NCBI GenBank assembly: GCA_029204045.2
Contig: CM055076.1
Coordinates: forward strand, 27,474,832 to 27,538,831
Source of the DNA: Tillandsia leiboldiana
Lineage: Eukaryota > Streptophyta > Magnoliopsida > Poales > Bromeliaceae
Reading direction: 5' to 3'
Length of the DNA: 64,000 nt
A program made the position numbers and the translations under genes. A model generated the notes under the pieces. That model saw only the letters and a list, made by a program, of their open reading frames with translations, was not told where the DNA came from and did not search any database. This document shows positions 1-13,387 of this stretch, in pieces; position 1 is the first letter of the stretch, and each line of letters starts with the position of its first letter.

Positions 1-314
1 TTAGCTGTACTCTATTGGATGTGATCCAAATCACATAAAATTTATTTTTTTCTTAATTGTTAAAACTTTTATTTTATTAAAACGGCCCTGTCATTAATTT
101 ATTAAAAATGCTAAATAGATATTTCAAAAATAGTGTATATTTTCTATTTCCATCTATTTTAGGATAAGATGAATTTCACCCATCACTTTGAAATAGGAGA
201 TAAAAAAACTTTTCACCTTTGAATGAGTAGGGGTGTAAAATGTAAACAACCCAAAATTAAATATAGAAATAGCAGTGCCTTATTATTACATGTCAAAGCG
301 CCTATATAATTAAG

Positions 315-483
315 GAGCAATGCTACATTACACCCAAGGGTGTATATCTACACCCTCCACCATTTTAATTGGTGGCGATATTTTTTTACGGGTCAATCGA
401 TTGACCCATCAGCACACCCCACCCATTGAATGGGTGGGATGTGTGATATACACCCCGAATGGGGTGTACGGGTAGCATTTTCC
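315..483. mobile_element. small MITE (family M1), copy 1
   Basis: A roughly 169-bp palindromic element that starts GAGCAATGCTAC and ends TAGCATTTTCC, the imperfect inverse of its start. The same ends recur at 492, 17766, 19691 and 29761. It encodes nothing. The flanks share a loose TAATTAAG-like sequence. The best-preserved copy (19691) has a perfect 9-bp target duplication, so the family is inferred to be Mutator-like. Confidence 0.75.
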
Positions 484-491
484 TAAATTAA

Positions 492-660
492 GAGCAATGC
501 TACATGTACACCCCCAAAGGGGGTGTACATCTGACACCCACCCAGCTAAGGGTGGGGGGTCACTTCACAATTGTGAAGTGACCCCCTCACCACACCCTAC
601 CCATTGGATGGGTGGATGTGCGATGTACCCTCCAAATGGTATGTATAAGTAGAATTTTCC
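492..660. mobile_element. small MITE (family M1), copy 2
   Basis: Second copy of the same family, only 8 bp after copy 1. It begins GAGCAATGCTACATGTACAC and ends AGAATTTTCC. The centre holds another palindrome, GGTCACTTCACAATTGTGAA and onward. The two copies sit head to tail around a shared TAAATTAA sequence, which suggests a second insertion at the duplicated target of the first. Confidence 0.7.
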
Positions 661-1739
661 ATAAATTAATCTACTAGTTTTCTGTTGACCAAACCATGGT
701 CAACCCATATCCTCTACAGTTTGTAGCCGAAAGTGGTGGGCTGAGTCAAACCGACCTCGGCCATCACATCCCACGCGCGAGATCGGATTAAAAAGAAAAA
801 ATATTTACTCTATTTTATTTTTATTTTTTTTGAATAAAGTAAGCTTTACTAATCTCATTAATTAATTCAGCTAGCAAAAATTTCATCTCATAATTCTGTT
901 TTGCACTTATGACTAGCAGTATTCAAAAACACAACATACTAAAATAATTATTTGTAGTCAATCTCACAATCCAAATAGTCACACTTTAGAGGTGGCTAAA
1001 ATTTTGAATACAAATATAAGATCATAGTTAGCAATAATAATTAACCCTATACATTTTGGACTAGTAGTTTTTGCTTAAGGAATATTTGTAGTAGTGAACT
1101 GAATTGCAATATTTGGTATCATAGCTAGTTTATCGGGCGAAAAAATATGAGAGGGATCTACACGTACCGTCTGATAAGATTAGGCTAGGAAGTAGAATGA
1201 AGGAAATATAGAGCACTATTCTTATTTCTTTTTTTTACCGGCCCATTTATTTTTATTCAACGTTCAGATTTATAATTTTTTAGTTATGCCCTGCAATAGC
1301 TGTCACTTAGAAAGAGGTACCGGTTATGAGGTACTCTAAAAATATATATTTTAGTCTTTTAATTCAATAATTAAGTAATTTTATGAAGATTTTTTTTTTT
1401 TTTGTAAATATTATAAATTTTAAAGATTTCAATTAGTGAGAGTTTTTATTTTTGGAAAGATTATAAATTTTAAATATTTCAATTTAGCTATGATCTAAAT
1501 GGTAATTTTTTAATTCTTTTTGTTTAATTTGTTTATATATTATAAATAATTTTAATTTTAGAAAACTGTATTAAAATTTAGATTATATTAATAATCAAAA
1601 CTTTTATTATATGTTGAATTTAAATATTTATCCACTTTCAATTTTTTGGAATAGTGATACAAAATTAATCTATAATTAAAAAATTTTAAAATTTTTTATA
1701 CATATTAAATTTTTGAATTTGATAATAACCTACGTTCAA
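661..1739. other. AT-rich intergenic DNA, nothing recognised
   Basis: No coding exon, RNA gene or complete element could be recognised. A TAGTAGTG at about 1090 resembles a CACTA element end, but no subterminal repeats lie next to it. Confidence 0.5.
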
Positions 1740-2059
1740 ATTTTTATATATTTTTAGTGGCGACTTTAGTCGCCACTATAGTTTTTATTTCCCACCAAAT
1801 TTCCCTCCTTATTTTTCCACCAACCAAAACCTCTTTTTTTGTTTTTTTTTTTTTTTTTGTTTTTTTTTGTTGGTGATGCGAACCCGGCCGGCCCTACATC
1901 ACCCGCCCTAACCCCCCTTCCTCTCACTCACACACACACACACACACACACACATCACACTCTCTCTCTCTCTCTCTCCTTCCCAAGCCCGTCGCCCTCA
2001 ACCCGCCGTCGCCCCTCCGTCGCCCCTCGCCCTTCGCCCCTCTGCTACACATCAAAGAA

Positions 2060-2665
2060 GAACTATGGGACATGGTGTTTCTGCTAAAGCTCAAAATGCT
2101 CTGGTACAACAACCTTATTTCATAACACATCTCTAGTTCGACCTTTGATTTTATATGCTTAGACTAGTGAAAAATAACATATTTCATGCAAATATATAAA
2201 TGTTTCTTGTTACAAATGTATTTATTGAATGCGGATCAATTTGAGTATGATCACAGTCACAAGAAGAATTAGGTGGTCCTCCATTATTATAGAATAGCAT
2301 TAAACACAGACTTTTGGTGCACGTTCTGGATATCTTCGTGGTTTAGGATGTGGACCTAAGCCACTAAGTGCTAAGAATTTGACATCAAAGCATCAGAAGA
2401 GTATATTGAGAGGCAAATTGATGTCTTGAAAGAAGAATTAAGCAATCTCGAGTGAAATGGAAGAGAGAGTACAAAAGGAGAAAATTGAAAGAGATGAGAG
2501 GTTCCAAAAGAAATTGAAGAAATTGAAGGACACATTAAGGCACAACTACAAACTAAATTTAATGAACAATTAAAGATAATTGTTGGATTATATGGAGTGC
2601 CGATCGCACCACCGCCTTCTTCTAGTCGAGGAGTGCCGACTACATCATCCCCTCCAGCCGAAGGT
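2060..2665 (+). pseudogene. degraded CACTA transposon ORF (plant transposase-associated, coiled-coil type)
   Basis: Broken frames read as pieces of the protein that precedes the transposase in many plant En/Spm elements. Around 2458-2530 a Lys/Glu-rich coiled coil (MEERVQKEKIERDERF...) is visible. At 2580-2662 there is LYGVPIAPPPSSSRGVP followed by a Thr/Ser/Pro stretch. Stops and frame changes occur at about 2290 and 2450, so it cannot be translated as it stands. The GC-rich 1877-2045 stretch just upstream, with CA and CT runs, may be its leader. Assignment rests on recognising the style of the protein, without a database match. Confidence 0.4.
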
Positions 2666-3210
2666 ATATGCTCAATTTTACATTTTTAATTCAAATGACA
2701 TTTTTAATTCAATTTTACAAATCCCCTCATGACATGATTCATAGTTTATCAAATTTTATCACATTAGATCATAATTGTTTGAAACTGATTGTTAATGTTT
2801 CTTCTAATTGTTTACTTATTGCCAACTTCCAGGTTAATCAGAAACTATTTTCATGCAAACATTGTCGATCTTTCTTATGTTCATACGTATTCTTTCTTTA
2901 TTCAGATGCAGGTTAATCGGAACTATGATGCATTGAATAATTACCCCTGTTTGCTTCCTACATGGATCTCCAAGGCTTCAGCTCGACAAGTAACAAACTA
3001 TGCCTTACTACTATCTTTTCATTTTGAGTCTTAGGTCTCCTGTACATACACCCTGCACCCCCCCACACCCCCCCAGCGCAGGGGTAATCCATATTTATAT
3101 AAAGTATTAGAGCGAGAAAAATCCAGTGTGTTTACGATGATGTTTTTATATTTACTCTGCAGCTTCTTTCCCTAACACAAATAGATTGGATCTGTTGTTA
3201 CAGCTTCGCG

Positions 3211-3226
3211 GAAGGAGTGTTTCGGA
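3211..3226. repeat. 16-bp inverted repeat, left arm (partner 5004-5019)
   Basis: GAAGGAGTGTTTCGGA here is the exact reverse complement of TCCGAAACACTCCTTC at 5004-5019. The arms bracket the RPS12 fragment, and the right arm sits exactly where RPS12 homology ends, so they may mark a capture or rearrangement junction. Confidence 0.8.
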
Positions 3227-3264
3227 TCCTTTTTTTGATCGATTGGAGCTCGCATCAAGCTAAC

Positions 3265-5003
3265 ATGGCGTTAGTATTCTATTGATTTTTTCCCCTTTTT
3301 CATTTTTTTTAATGCATTAACGTAGTGTTGATTTGATCCTGGTTCAGAGAAGATAAAGCTGCGAAATTTGATTCTATTATCGCCCTCTATCTTTATACAT
3401 CTAGATGTATTAATACGGATCATTAGATTACTTACATGTGAAAATGAGTGGTTTTGCAAAGGTTTTATGTTTTTGTGATGGAAATGAATGGAATCTGGGA
3501 GCGCTTTTGTGTTATTGTCGTTACATGCAATTGTAGTTTGCATTTTAAGCTTGATAAACATTGTTAGTGAATTGGTGCTTGTGTAGTTACTAACTTAGTA
3601 TTTATAGGGCATGTAATTAGAACTTGTTCTTTTGAGCTTTGACCTCATGGTTTATGTCTAAATTGAGTAAGAATCGAGTTTAATTTGATCTAGCATTTGC
3701 CCGGTTTGTGTTCTATGTGTAAAATTTTATCAAAAGCAAATATGTTTTTTTGTAGTTTGATATCAATGACAGATGCCAATTATCCAGCTCTAATATGATC
3801 TTATCTAAATATGACAAGATTGATTTAGATTATATAATTTGATTTGATTCAGGATGTGATTATACCGAAAGCTGTAATGTTTTGGAGCTTTTTGTTGCAT
3901 AACTATTGTTAAAGCTACCTCTCGTTTGCTCTGCCACTATTTTATATTTTCCTCTTTTTTTTTTTTGTCTTGCAGGGAGACATTCCAGTTGAAGCACCCG
4001 CTCCAGCTCTTGGAGAGCCCATGGACTTTATGACTGCTTTGCAGCTTGTGCTGAAGAAATCGGCGGCTCATGACGGGCTCGCGAAGGGACTCCGTCAGGC
4101 TGCAAAATCGATCGAGAAGCACGCAGCGCAGCTCTGTATACTTGCCGAGGATTGCGACCAGCCTGATTATGCGAAGCTGGTTAAAGCTCTCTGTGCGGAC
4201 CATAATGTTCACCTGGTCACAGTGCCTAGTGCTAAAACTCTTGGCGAATGGGTGGGGGTTAGTACATTCATATACCTGTCATAAATTTTCTGTATTCTTA
4301 ATAATTGGTGATGACGAAATAGAGCATGTTTGTGTGCATTTGTTATTAGCAGCAGGTTAATGAAAATATGCAGAATTACTGGGATATTACGAATCGTGAA
4401 CCAAACGGGACCTTAATAGTATCTTATCGATATATGGCAGCACAAAAGAATCATAAATGGCTGGTCCTTGGCTACTATTTTTAATTAATAGTCGACAGAT
4501 CGATAAATAGTCGTCTTCGCATTTTTTTTTTCTCATCATGCGGTCTTCTATTTGAGAAATTATTGCCTGGCTGAAAAATGTTGTTTCTTGGTGAGAATTG
4601 CACGATAAAACCTCAATGTCCCGGCCTTGGTGTCTATAGCTCTTTAGCAGGGCGAGGCTAGAAAATATTCTTCTTATGGATAATTGTTAATGGATATAAT
4701 CTCGTAGTAGTAATTTGACTGGTTTTATGACCCAAGTTAACTCTTGTGAATTGTTGTATAAATTTTTGAAGAGGCTGGTTGTTAAATGCATTGATCGCAA
4801 GTTTGAATATCATACCTCTGATTTATTTGTAAATCTGCTTGCCTCTAAACTTGTAGAACCCTTTTAAAATCCTTGTGCGCATAGAAAATTTAGGAGTTTT
4901 TCATTATCTGATAGATTGTCTAAAAATGATGTGTCGATGCAGCTTTGCAAAATTGACTCCAAGGGAAAAGCAAGGAAAGTTGTAGGGTGCTCTGCAGTTT
5001 CTT
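3265..5003 (+). pseudogene. RPS12: ribosomal protein eS12 (RPS12) gene fragment, 3' truncated
   Basis: Cytosolic 40S protein eS12. Exon 2 (3976-4257, 94 codons) encodes GDIPVEAPAPALGEPMDFMT, then the family core with ALQLVLKKSAAHDG, QLCILAEDCDQPDYAKLVKA and LCADHNVHLVTVPSAKTLGE. It follows a good tgcag acceptor and ends at a GTTAGT donor. Exon 3 starts at 4943 in the correct phase with LCKIDSKGKARKVVGCS, but homology stops at about 4999. The usual last 20 or so residues are replaced by unrelated sequence ending in a stop. A possible first ATG is at 3265 (ATGGCG), but no donor there joins exon 2 in frame. Introns are retained, so this is a DNA-level fragment, not a retrocopy. It lies between CACTA remains and a NUP160 fragment, so it is probably captured cargo and non-functional. 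Confidence 0.85.
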
Positions 5004-5392
5004 TCCGAAACACTCCTTCAAAATTATCTATTTGCATATCATTCTATGTGTATATCTATGCTTACAAAATCTGAATATCCATATAGGTCCTATGAAAACT
5101 TAGTTTCTTACATGTATGCATATACATTAGCCACAAAAGTGCCCTTGTTAAATCAATCTTTGCCCATCAATCGGATGACCACCCAACTAAAATAAGGCTG
5201 CTTAAATAAAAAATCTGTACTTGTGAGGGGGCATGATTGAAAATTCAGATTTACACAGATATATATGTTAAAGAGATGATTTTGCAGGGATATGTATGTG
5301 AAAGCCTCCTTTTCTATCTCTTTTGCATGTATCTTCTGTTCTAGCTGACTAATTTGTTTCTTTTTTCTTTTTTTCCTTTTCACTTTGTCAAG

Positions 5393-6270
5393 AATCTATT
5401 TGATATTCTTGACATTTATTCAAGAAATGAAAAGGTATCCCAAATTCCTGCAAGCATTAACGCGGAGCGCTATGCACTTTCCCATCTTCGTGGATTGTCT
5501 GCTTTTGCTAGCACACAATGAACTGCCTGAGGTTTTGAAAGAACGGAAAATGCGTGAAGCTATTCGCTGTTTTTTCAGGTTAGTTGCTTGGAAAGTTCTG
5601 GAGTCTTTCTTAGCAAGTATGACTTCCAACTGTTTTGAGTCCTGAAATAAACAGGAAAGAAGTCATTGTAGCATTTTCTTTGCATCAAATGGTCCAATAG
5701 TTTATTTAGACAGATAAATATGCAATGAATGTAAACTGATTTCCTCTTTACTATTTCTGATATTCAGAGCTGCATCTGGACAGGAAACTCTGCAAGCTTT
5801 GCAGTATTTTTCTTCAGAAACTGGATTCCACATTTCAGGTAGAGAGACTTCCTTTCTCTTTACAAACATGTTACTTCGAACATATATAGTACTAAGCCTT
5901 TTAAGGATGAGTTTATGTATCAGGAGAATGTGGATCTGAAGCCATGTGGAAACTTCATTACTATCAATGGGCAATGCAGATTTTCGAGCAATATGGTATG
6001 AGTGAAGGTGCTAGTCAGTTTGCCCTTGCTTCTCTTGAGCAGGTGGATGCCATAGTCGGTGTAGGCGATGGTGACGAAGCTGATTATGGCCTTCCTGAGC
6101 CTGCAACAACAATTCGAGGGCGCTTATGGTCCAATGTATTTAAATATTCTTTAGATTTGAAGCACTTCAAAGATGCCTATTGTGCCATCGTCTCAAATAG
6201 AGATGATGATAGCAAATATATCTGTCTCAGGCGTTTCGTCATTGTTCTTTGTGAGCTCGGTGCAATTAAG
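5393..6270 (+). pseudogene. NUP160: nucleoporin NUP160 (SAR1) internal fragment, frameshifted
   Basis: Part of the plant nuclear pore outer-ring protein Nup160. Three exons with proper splice sites are visible. Exon a (5393-5578) reads LFDILDIYSRNEKVSQIPAS and then NAERYALSHLRGLSAFAS before hitting a stop. The continuation LPEVLKERKMREAIRCFF is in another frame, so there is an indel near 5510-5520. Exon b (5768-5838) encodes AASGQETLQALQYFSSETGF. Exon c (5924-6270) encodes ECGSEAMWKLHYYQWAMQIF and ends VLCELGAIK. Phases match across both introns. The family protein is around 1,500 residues; only about 200 are here and nothing follows 6270. It is a captured, dead genomic fragment next to the RPS12 piece. 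Confidence 0.8.
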
Positions 6271-6738
6271 GTTCTCTATATTTTATTTATCCATTCCCTT
6301 CTTGTATATGAACATTTCTGTTCACTTGATTATTTAATCATATGCATCAAATCCATTCCCATTATGAATATCAATTTCTTCAGATATGCAACGTTTGTGA
6401 TCTTGAGATATGGCTGAGTTGTAATACTATCCTCTTGCAAGTTTGTAATGAGATCAATTGTGTTATTGCTTTTGCATCTGAGCTGTTACTCCTTGGGGTA
6501 AAATTGTATTGAGAACCCCTCAACTATAGGCGATTGTGAAGTGGTCTCCTCAACTTCTAAATTTTTTTTTATTGAAACCTCCCAGATTATATATATTTTT
6601 TTTTTCTAAAATTGTGACATTAGTCTGAATAATCAAAGATTTATCAAGTTTACTGATCAGATTATATTGAATAATAAAACAAAATTAGATTAATTAACTG
6701 TTAATAACTAATATAATCATTAAAGTTAATAAAGACAT

Positions 6739-7062
6739 TTGGTGGCGACATTTGCCGCCGCCGTTTGTTCAGACATTTGGTGGCGACAGTTGTCGCCGCC
6801 GTTTCTTCACGCATTTGGTGGTCAAATGTCGCCGCCGTTTCTTTGGACATTTAGTGGCGACATTTGTCGCCGCGGTTTGTCGCCGCCGTTTCTTCGGACC
6901 TTTGGTGGCGACATTTGTCGCCACTAAAAAATGTCGCCGCTAAAATATGTCGTCGCTATATACTTTTGGCGACAGAGTTTCGCCGTCAAAAATATTTGGT
7001 GGCGACTTTTTGGCATATGATGGCGACTTTTGTCGCCACCAAATGTAATAATTGTAGTAGTG
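6739..7062. repeat. GGTGGCGAC-rich CACTA subterminal repeat region and 3' terminus
   Basis: About ten imperfect copies of TGGTGGCGACATTTGTCGCC-type units, in both orientations, spaced 25-60 bp apart and GC-rich against an AT-rich background. They end at 7055-7062 with TAGTAGTG. Such arrays are where CACTA transposase-associated proteins bind. Open frames through this stretch are by-products of the repeat. Confidence 0.7.
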
Positions 7063-7159
7063 ATTTGGAGTACAATTTTTTAAAATTTTGAAAGTGATTA
7101 AAAAAATATGAATGTGATAAGACTGATATGAAAAAATGTGCCCTTAAATAAAAAAAGTG

Positions 7160-7160
<1 letters not shown>

Positions 7161-7244
<84 letters not shown>
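7161..7244. repeat. (TA)n microsatellite
   Basis: An uninterrupted TA run of about 80 bp. Confidence 0.95.
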
Positions 7245-7246
<2 letters not shown>

Positions 7247-8137
7247 ATTATTAATTTTTTACAGGCAAAATGATGATTATAATAAATAAAAATCTCTCTC
7301 TTTAGTAAACAAGTTGGGAAAAAATAAACCCATATATATATATTTTACATCATTTTACTTAACAAGGAAAGTTCTTAATGAAAAATACTTTGCTGACAAA
7401 TTTTATAATTTTTTATAAACTATACAACTTAATGATTGAATTATAATTTTTAAATTATAAATTATGAGTGATTTTTAAGTATCCAAATTCAAATAAAAAA
7501 CTCAATGAAAAACCTTCTATCTTAGCTTGGAATGTCAACGGCCATATTCGGAATAGATTTTTAAGTATTCAAATTCGAATCTAACAATCAAACTCAAAAC
7601 TTAAATTCAAATTCGAATCCAACCAAAAACCTGATATCTGAATTCGAATCCAAAAACTCAAAACAAAAATAATTATTTCTCTTTACCATATATCAAAACT
7701 TATTATATTATAATCTAAAATTTTAAAATACAAATTCAAAAATAATATCAAATATTTATATACATTATATAATGTTAAATTAATACGAATTCAGATTGAG
7801 TTCGGACTCGAGTTGAGTACAGACAAACCATATTTTTATTTTTTATACTCTTCTCCGAAAATCATATTCGTTTAGCATCAAATAAATTCGTCTCATTTTG
7901 TTCGAATTCAGATAAAATTTTGGGTATTCGTTTCCTCTAACATTCCTAATCTTAGCATAGGTTAGTTAATTAGTAAATTATTCTACAATTGTAAGTAAAA
8001 TTAATTAATACTACTATTTATAATTGAACAACTTCAACTAATTAACATACTACTAATAATTGACACAATTAATTCACATAGATTGTGAGTATAATGACAA
8101 TTTTAATTTAATAACCAAGAGACTTAATAAAGATCTA
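7245..8137. other. AT-rich intergenic DNA with a degraded hairpin-family (M5) copy
   Basis: No gene seen. The stretch 7520-7950 contains inverted TTCGAATCC / GGATTCGAA-type blocks that resemble the elements at 18545, 31295 and 34138, but its ends are eroded. Confidence 0.45.

Positions 8138-8228
<91 letters not shown>
8138..8228. repeat. (TA)n microsatellite
   Basis: An uninterrupted TA run of about 90 bp. The YIYIYI frame across it is an artefact. Confidence 0.95.
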
Positions 8229-8230
<2 letters not shown>

Positions 8231-8501
8231 ATCATTAATTAGAAGTAAATTAAATGGTCTAGAACTTTATGACTGGGCAAAATATATTTCTTAATAATGA
8301 AAAGAACAGCTTAGATAACTTAATTAATTTGAATCACCTTTTGTCACTATCAAATTTAATTTGAGGTTGCAGCTTTAATTTTACTACAAAAGAGAGAAAA
8401 TAAAATTTTGTTTTACTTTGGTGGAGTAATTATTTAATGCATAGTGGTTGTTGATATTTTAACGTGTCATGATTTCCATCTAAATAAATATTTTTCACTG
8501 A

Positions 8502-10555
<2,054 letters not shown>

Positions 10556-10588
<33 letters not shown>

Positions 10589-10590
10589 AA

Positions 10591-10646
<56 letters not shown>

Positions 10647-10650
10647 CGCG
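10556..10650. repeat. (CT)n, (TA)n and (GA)n microsatellites
   Basis: CT run at 10557-10584, TA run at 10597-10631, then GA to about 10646. The right edge touches the element that begins near 10650. Confidence 0.9.
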
Positions 10651-11395
10651 CTAGGCTGGAACATAATTAGTTAATTCGCGTATTATTCGTGAATTATTAA
10701 GAATCCGAATTAAACGGACCGTTTCCGAATTTTTTCAAAAATTCGGATTAATTCGGAAAAAAAAATTCCAAAAATTATTATTCGCGAATAATCCGCGAAC
10801 TGCGAATTTTTCTCCTAAAAATTCGCTACTATTTTTTTTTTTTTAAATTTCAAAAATTAAACCCAAACACTACCCAATCCTCTTTAATCAAGAGTCCAAG
10901 ACTCATTGATGATGCACACTACCCAATCCTATGGTGCCCACTCCATTAACCGGTCCAAGTCTAACAATGCTTTACAGCATACAACACTTCACTTTTCAAG
11001 AAAAAAAAATAAAAATAAATTCCTTCACTGTTCACACTTCACAGTTCATAGCACATGCCTATTTATAATAAAAAATTTGATATTTTTTCAACCTTCAAAC
11101 TTTAAACCTGAAATCTTGTTAGCCTATCTATTTTATTTTATATCTATTTATTTTTATATTTTTAAAAATTATAATGCTCATAATATAAATCTAGAAAAAA
11201 AATTAATTTAATAGCCGAATTTTTTATCCCGAATTTTTAATTGTGAAACGTATAATTCCCGTATAAATCACGTATCCGAATAATTGTCGAGTCCGTTTTT
11301 TTACCGAACTTTTCAACGAATTTAAAAATCATGATACGAATTTTATCCGTATTATATCCGAACCGAATTTTTGTCGAATCCGAATTAACTAACTA
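10650..11395. mobile_element. TIR element with TAGTTAATTCG ends
   Basis: Left end TTAGTTAATTCGCG and right end CGAATTAACTAACTA are imperfect inverse copies. The subterminal parts are rich in CCGAAT/ATTCGG motifs in both directions. The centre (10900-11210) is open for 101 codons but resembles no known protein. A related left end occurs at about 20535. Superfamily not assigned; no clean target duplication was found. Confidence 0.45.
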
Positions 11396-11602
11396 TGGGC
11401 TGGAATATTATTAATAGTATTAAGTTATTGGTGCTATTAAGTTTTTAATACTTGAATTAAAAAATATGTGGTTGAGATGATAGTGAACTTTTTGGGTTTA
11501 ATAGGTGGTTGAAAAATAATAAAATCTAACGGATGAAAATGATCAAAATGATTGATCTAACAGGTTGAAAACTCAATAGCACCAATAAAGCCGGAATATA
11601 TA
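11394..11602. mobile_element. hairpin MITE (family M4)
   Basis: Ends GGGCTGGAATATTATTAATA and TCAATAGCACCAATAAAGCC are related to the family ends GGCTACTATGCTATCGATAG / CTATCGATAGCATAGTAGCC seen at 21471, 23309, 30465 and 35181. Internally it holds the family's phrase on ATGATAGTG and the inverse AACGGATGAAAATGATC. Non-coding. Confidence 0.6.
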
Positions 11603-13081
11603 TATATAGTGTGTGTGATAATCTATCTGTTTAAATAATTCTCATATTTATTTCATTTATTTCGTTATTTCTCTATATTTGAGAAAGAGGTGAAAAAAAA
11701 AAAAAAAAAAATAATTCTTGATATAGCCATTATCATAAAACTATGCTATAGTGATATTTTTAAGTATTTTTAAAATTTGAAAAAAATATCGCTAGCAAAA
11801 ATATCGACACTTATAATTAGTGTTGCTATATTTGCAGTCGCTAGAGTGTATAGCGATCATATTATTGTAATGTGTTTAAAAAATATGTCTCTATAATCTA
11901 ATTTTAGATATATATAGATAAAATATAGATAGGACACTTGTACAAAAATATCACAAAAATGTGCCTTTGGATATCAACTTATGCAAAGTTTGTGAAGTCA
12001 AATGACATGAGTCGAATTGTTGTATTCTGAAGGGGACATATCAGCGTTCTGCTGTGTCAATTCGAGAATTTTGCTAACTGTAAAGTGCTTTAAATTTCTT
12101 AAAGAGAATGAGATTTTCGTGCCTCGACTTAATTTATTTATCGACACTTTATTTTTTATAGCATATTAGTGTACATAATAGGTAACTTTATAGATGAATA
12201 ATGGATATATAACCAAAATACTATTATGTTGATTTATAAATACAATAATATGTCCACACAGAATTAATTTATATATATAATTAATAAACCCATTAAATAC
12301 AAAAAAAAATCATATGAAAACCCTAATAAACTAAAATTTCCATATATACCCTATATACCACATATATTGCTGAAAAGATAATCACATAGGATCCTCAAAT
12401 CATACTCACATAGAGTTTCCAAAGTATTACTCAACAAATATCCTACTTGAAGAGGAACTGGTCATGAAATTATCGAACACATCTCAAATTCACATAGCAC
12501 ATGATGCAATAAAAATACGAAAATATAATTTTTCGTACATGAAAGTAGACGAGAGCGATTGTAGAAAACAAGCACTAGAATAACTAAGAAAATAAAATGA
12601 ATAAGAAAATACAAGGATACAAGATTTACATGGTTCGACCAATAATACGTCGACCTACGTCCACGGGCAAGACTATCTCAATGCATTTTTTTATTAATTC
12701 ACGACACAAAGATATAAGGAGTAAAATTGAATTATAAGAAGCTCTCCCATAGAGACTTTCAACATTTTTTTCTTAATTAATTAATTTTTTTAATGAAACT
12801 TTAAAATTAAAGAGATGAATCAGAAAAATTAATATAATTCTAAAAAATTTATTTTTAATAGAAAATGATCTCCACCATCCACCCGAGTCTTCGATTCACT
12901 TATAGTCGTTGATTTTAATAGTTAATATTTTTTTCTTAATTAATTAATTTTTTTTAATAAAACTCTAAAATTAAAGAGATGAATAAGAAAAGTTAATATA
13001 ATTCTAAAAAATCTAATTTTAATAGAAAATGATCTTCACCATCCATCCGAGTCTTCGATTTACTTATAGTCGTCAATTTAC
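11603..13081. other. repeat-derived intergenic DNA, including a degraded CACTA MITE and a possible LTR fragment
   Basis: 11725-11975 matches the CACTA-type MITE family (TATAGCGACAC, AGTCGCTAGAGTGTATAGCG). At 12626-12665 the phrase TTACATGGTTCGACC and GACCTACGTCCACGGGCAAG resembles text found in plant copia-type LTRs. 12765-12900 and 12925-13080 are near-identical direct repeats of about 150 bp. No gene seen. Confidence 0.45.
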
Positions 13082-13387
13082 TCTCTACAACAAAATTAGG
13101 TTATAGGGACACATGTTTGTGACACTTTTGTATAAGTGTCCTATCTATATTCCGTCACATGTTTGTGACACTTTTGTATAAGTGTCCTATCTATATTCTG
13201 TCTATATCCAAAATTAGGTTATAGGGACACATTTTTTGGGACACATTACAAAAATGTGTCGCTATACACCCTAGCGACGGCACATATAGCAACACTTACA
13301 ATAAGTGTCGGTATTTTTGTCAGCGACATATTTTTTAGATTTTAGAAACACTTAAAAGTGTCGCTATAGCCTAATTTTATTGTAGTG
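13082..13387. mobile_element. CACTA-type MITE (family M2)
   Basis: Begins CTCTACAACAAAATTAGG and ends CCTAATTTTATTGTAGTG, imperfect inverse copies ending in the CACTA-like TGTAGTG. The interior has paired GTGTCGCTATA / TATAGCGACAC blocks and an internal duplication of GACACTTTTGTATAAGTGTC. Non-coding. Confidence 0.65.

Larger units (their letters stand above)
1740..7062 (+). mobile_element. CACTA-like (En/Spm) element carrying host gene fragments; left end not found
   Basis: The right end at 7055-7062 reads TAGTAGTG, the inverse of a CACTACTA terminus. It is preceded by dense GGTGGCGACA / TGTCGCCACC subterminal repeats (6739-7045). A matching GTGGCGAC...GTCGCCAC palindrome lies at 1757-1780 on the left. 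Between them are a degraded CACTA-type first ORF (about 2060-2665), an RPS12 fragment (3265-5003) and a NUP160 fragment (5393-6270). Terminal CACTA motifs and GC-rich subterminal arrays are typical of this superfamily. That all of this belongs to one element is inference, because no CACTA left terminus with a matching 3-bp target duplication was found. Confidence 0.5.

Noticed and set aside
1086..1097. TAGTAGTG as a second CACTA terminus
   Set aside because: No subterminal array or matching CACTA start next to it; an 8-mer can occur by chance.
3970..5003. A functional RPS12 gene
   Set aside because: The C-terminal end is replaced after VVGCS and no first exon splices in frame, so it is annotated as a fragment.
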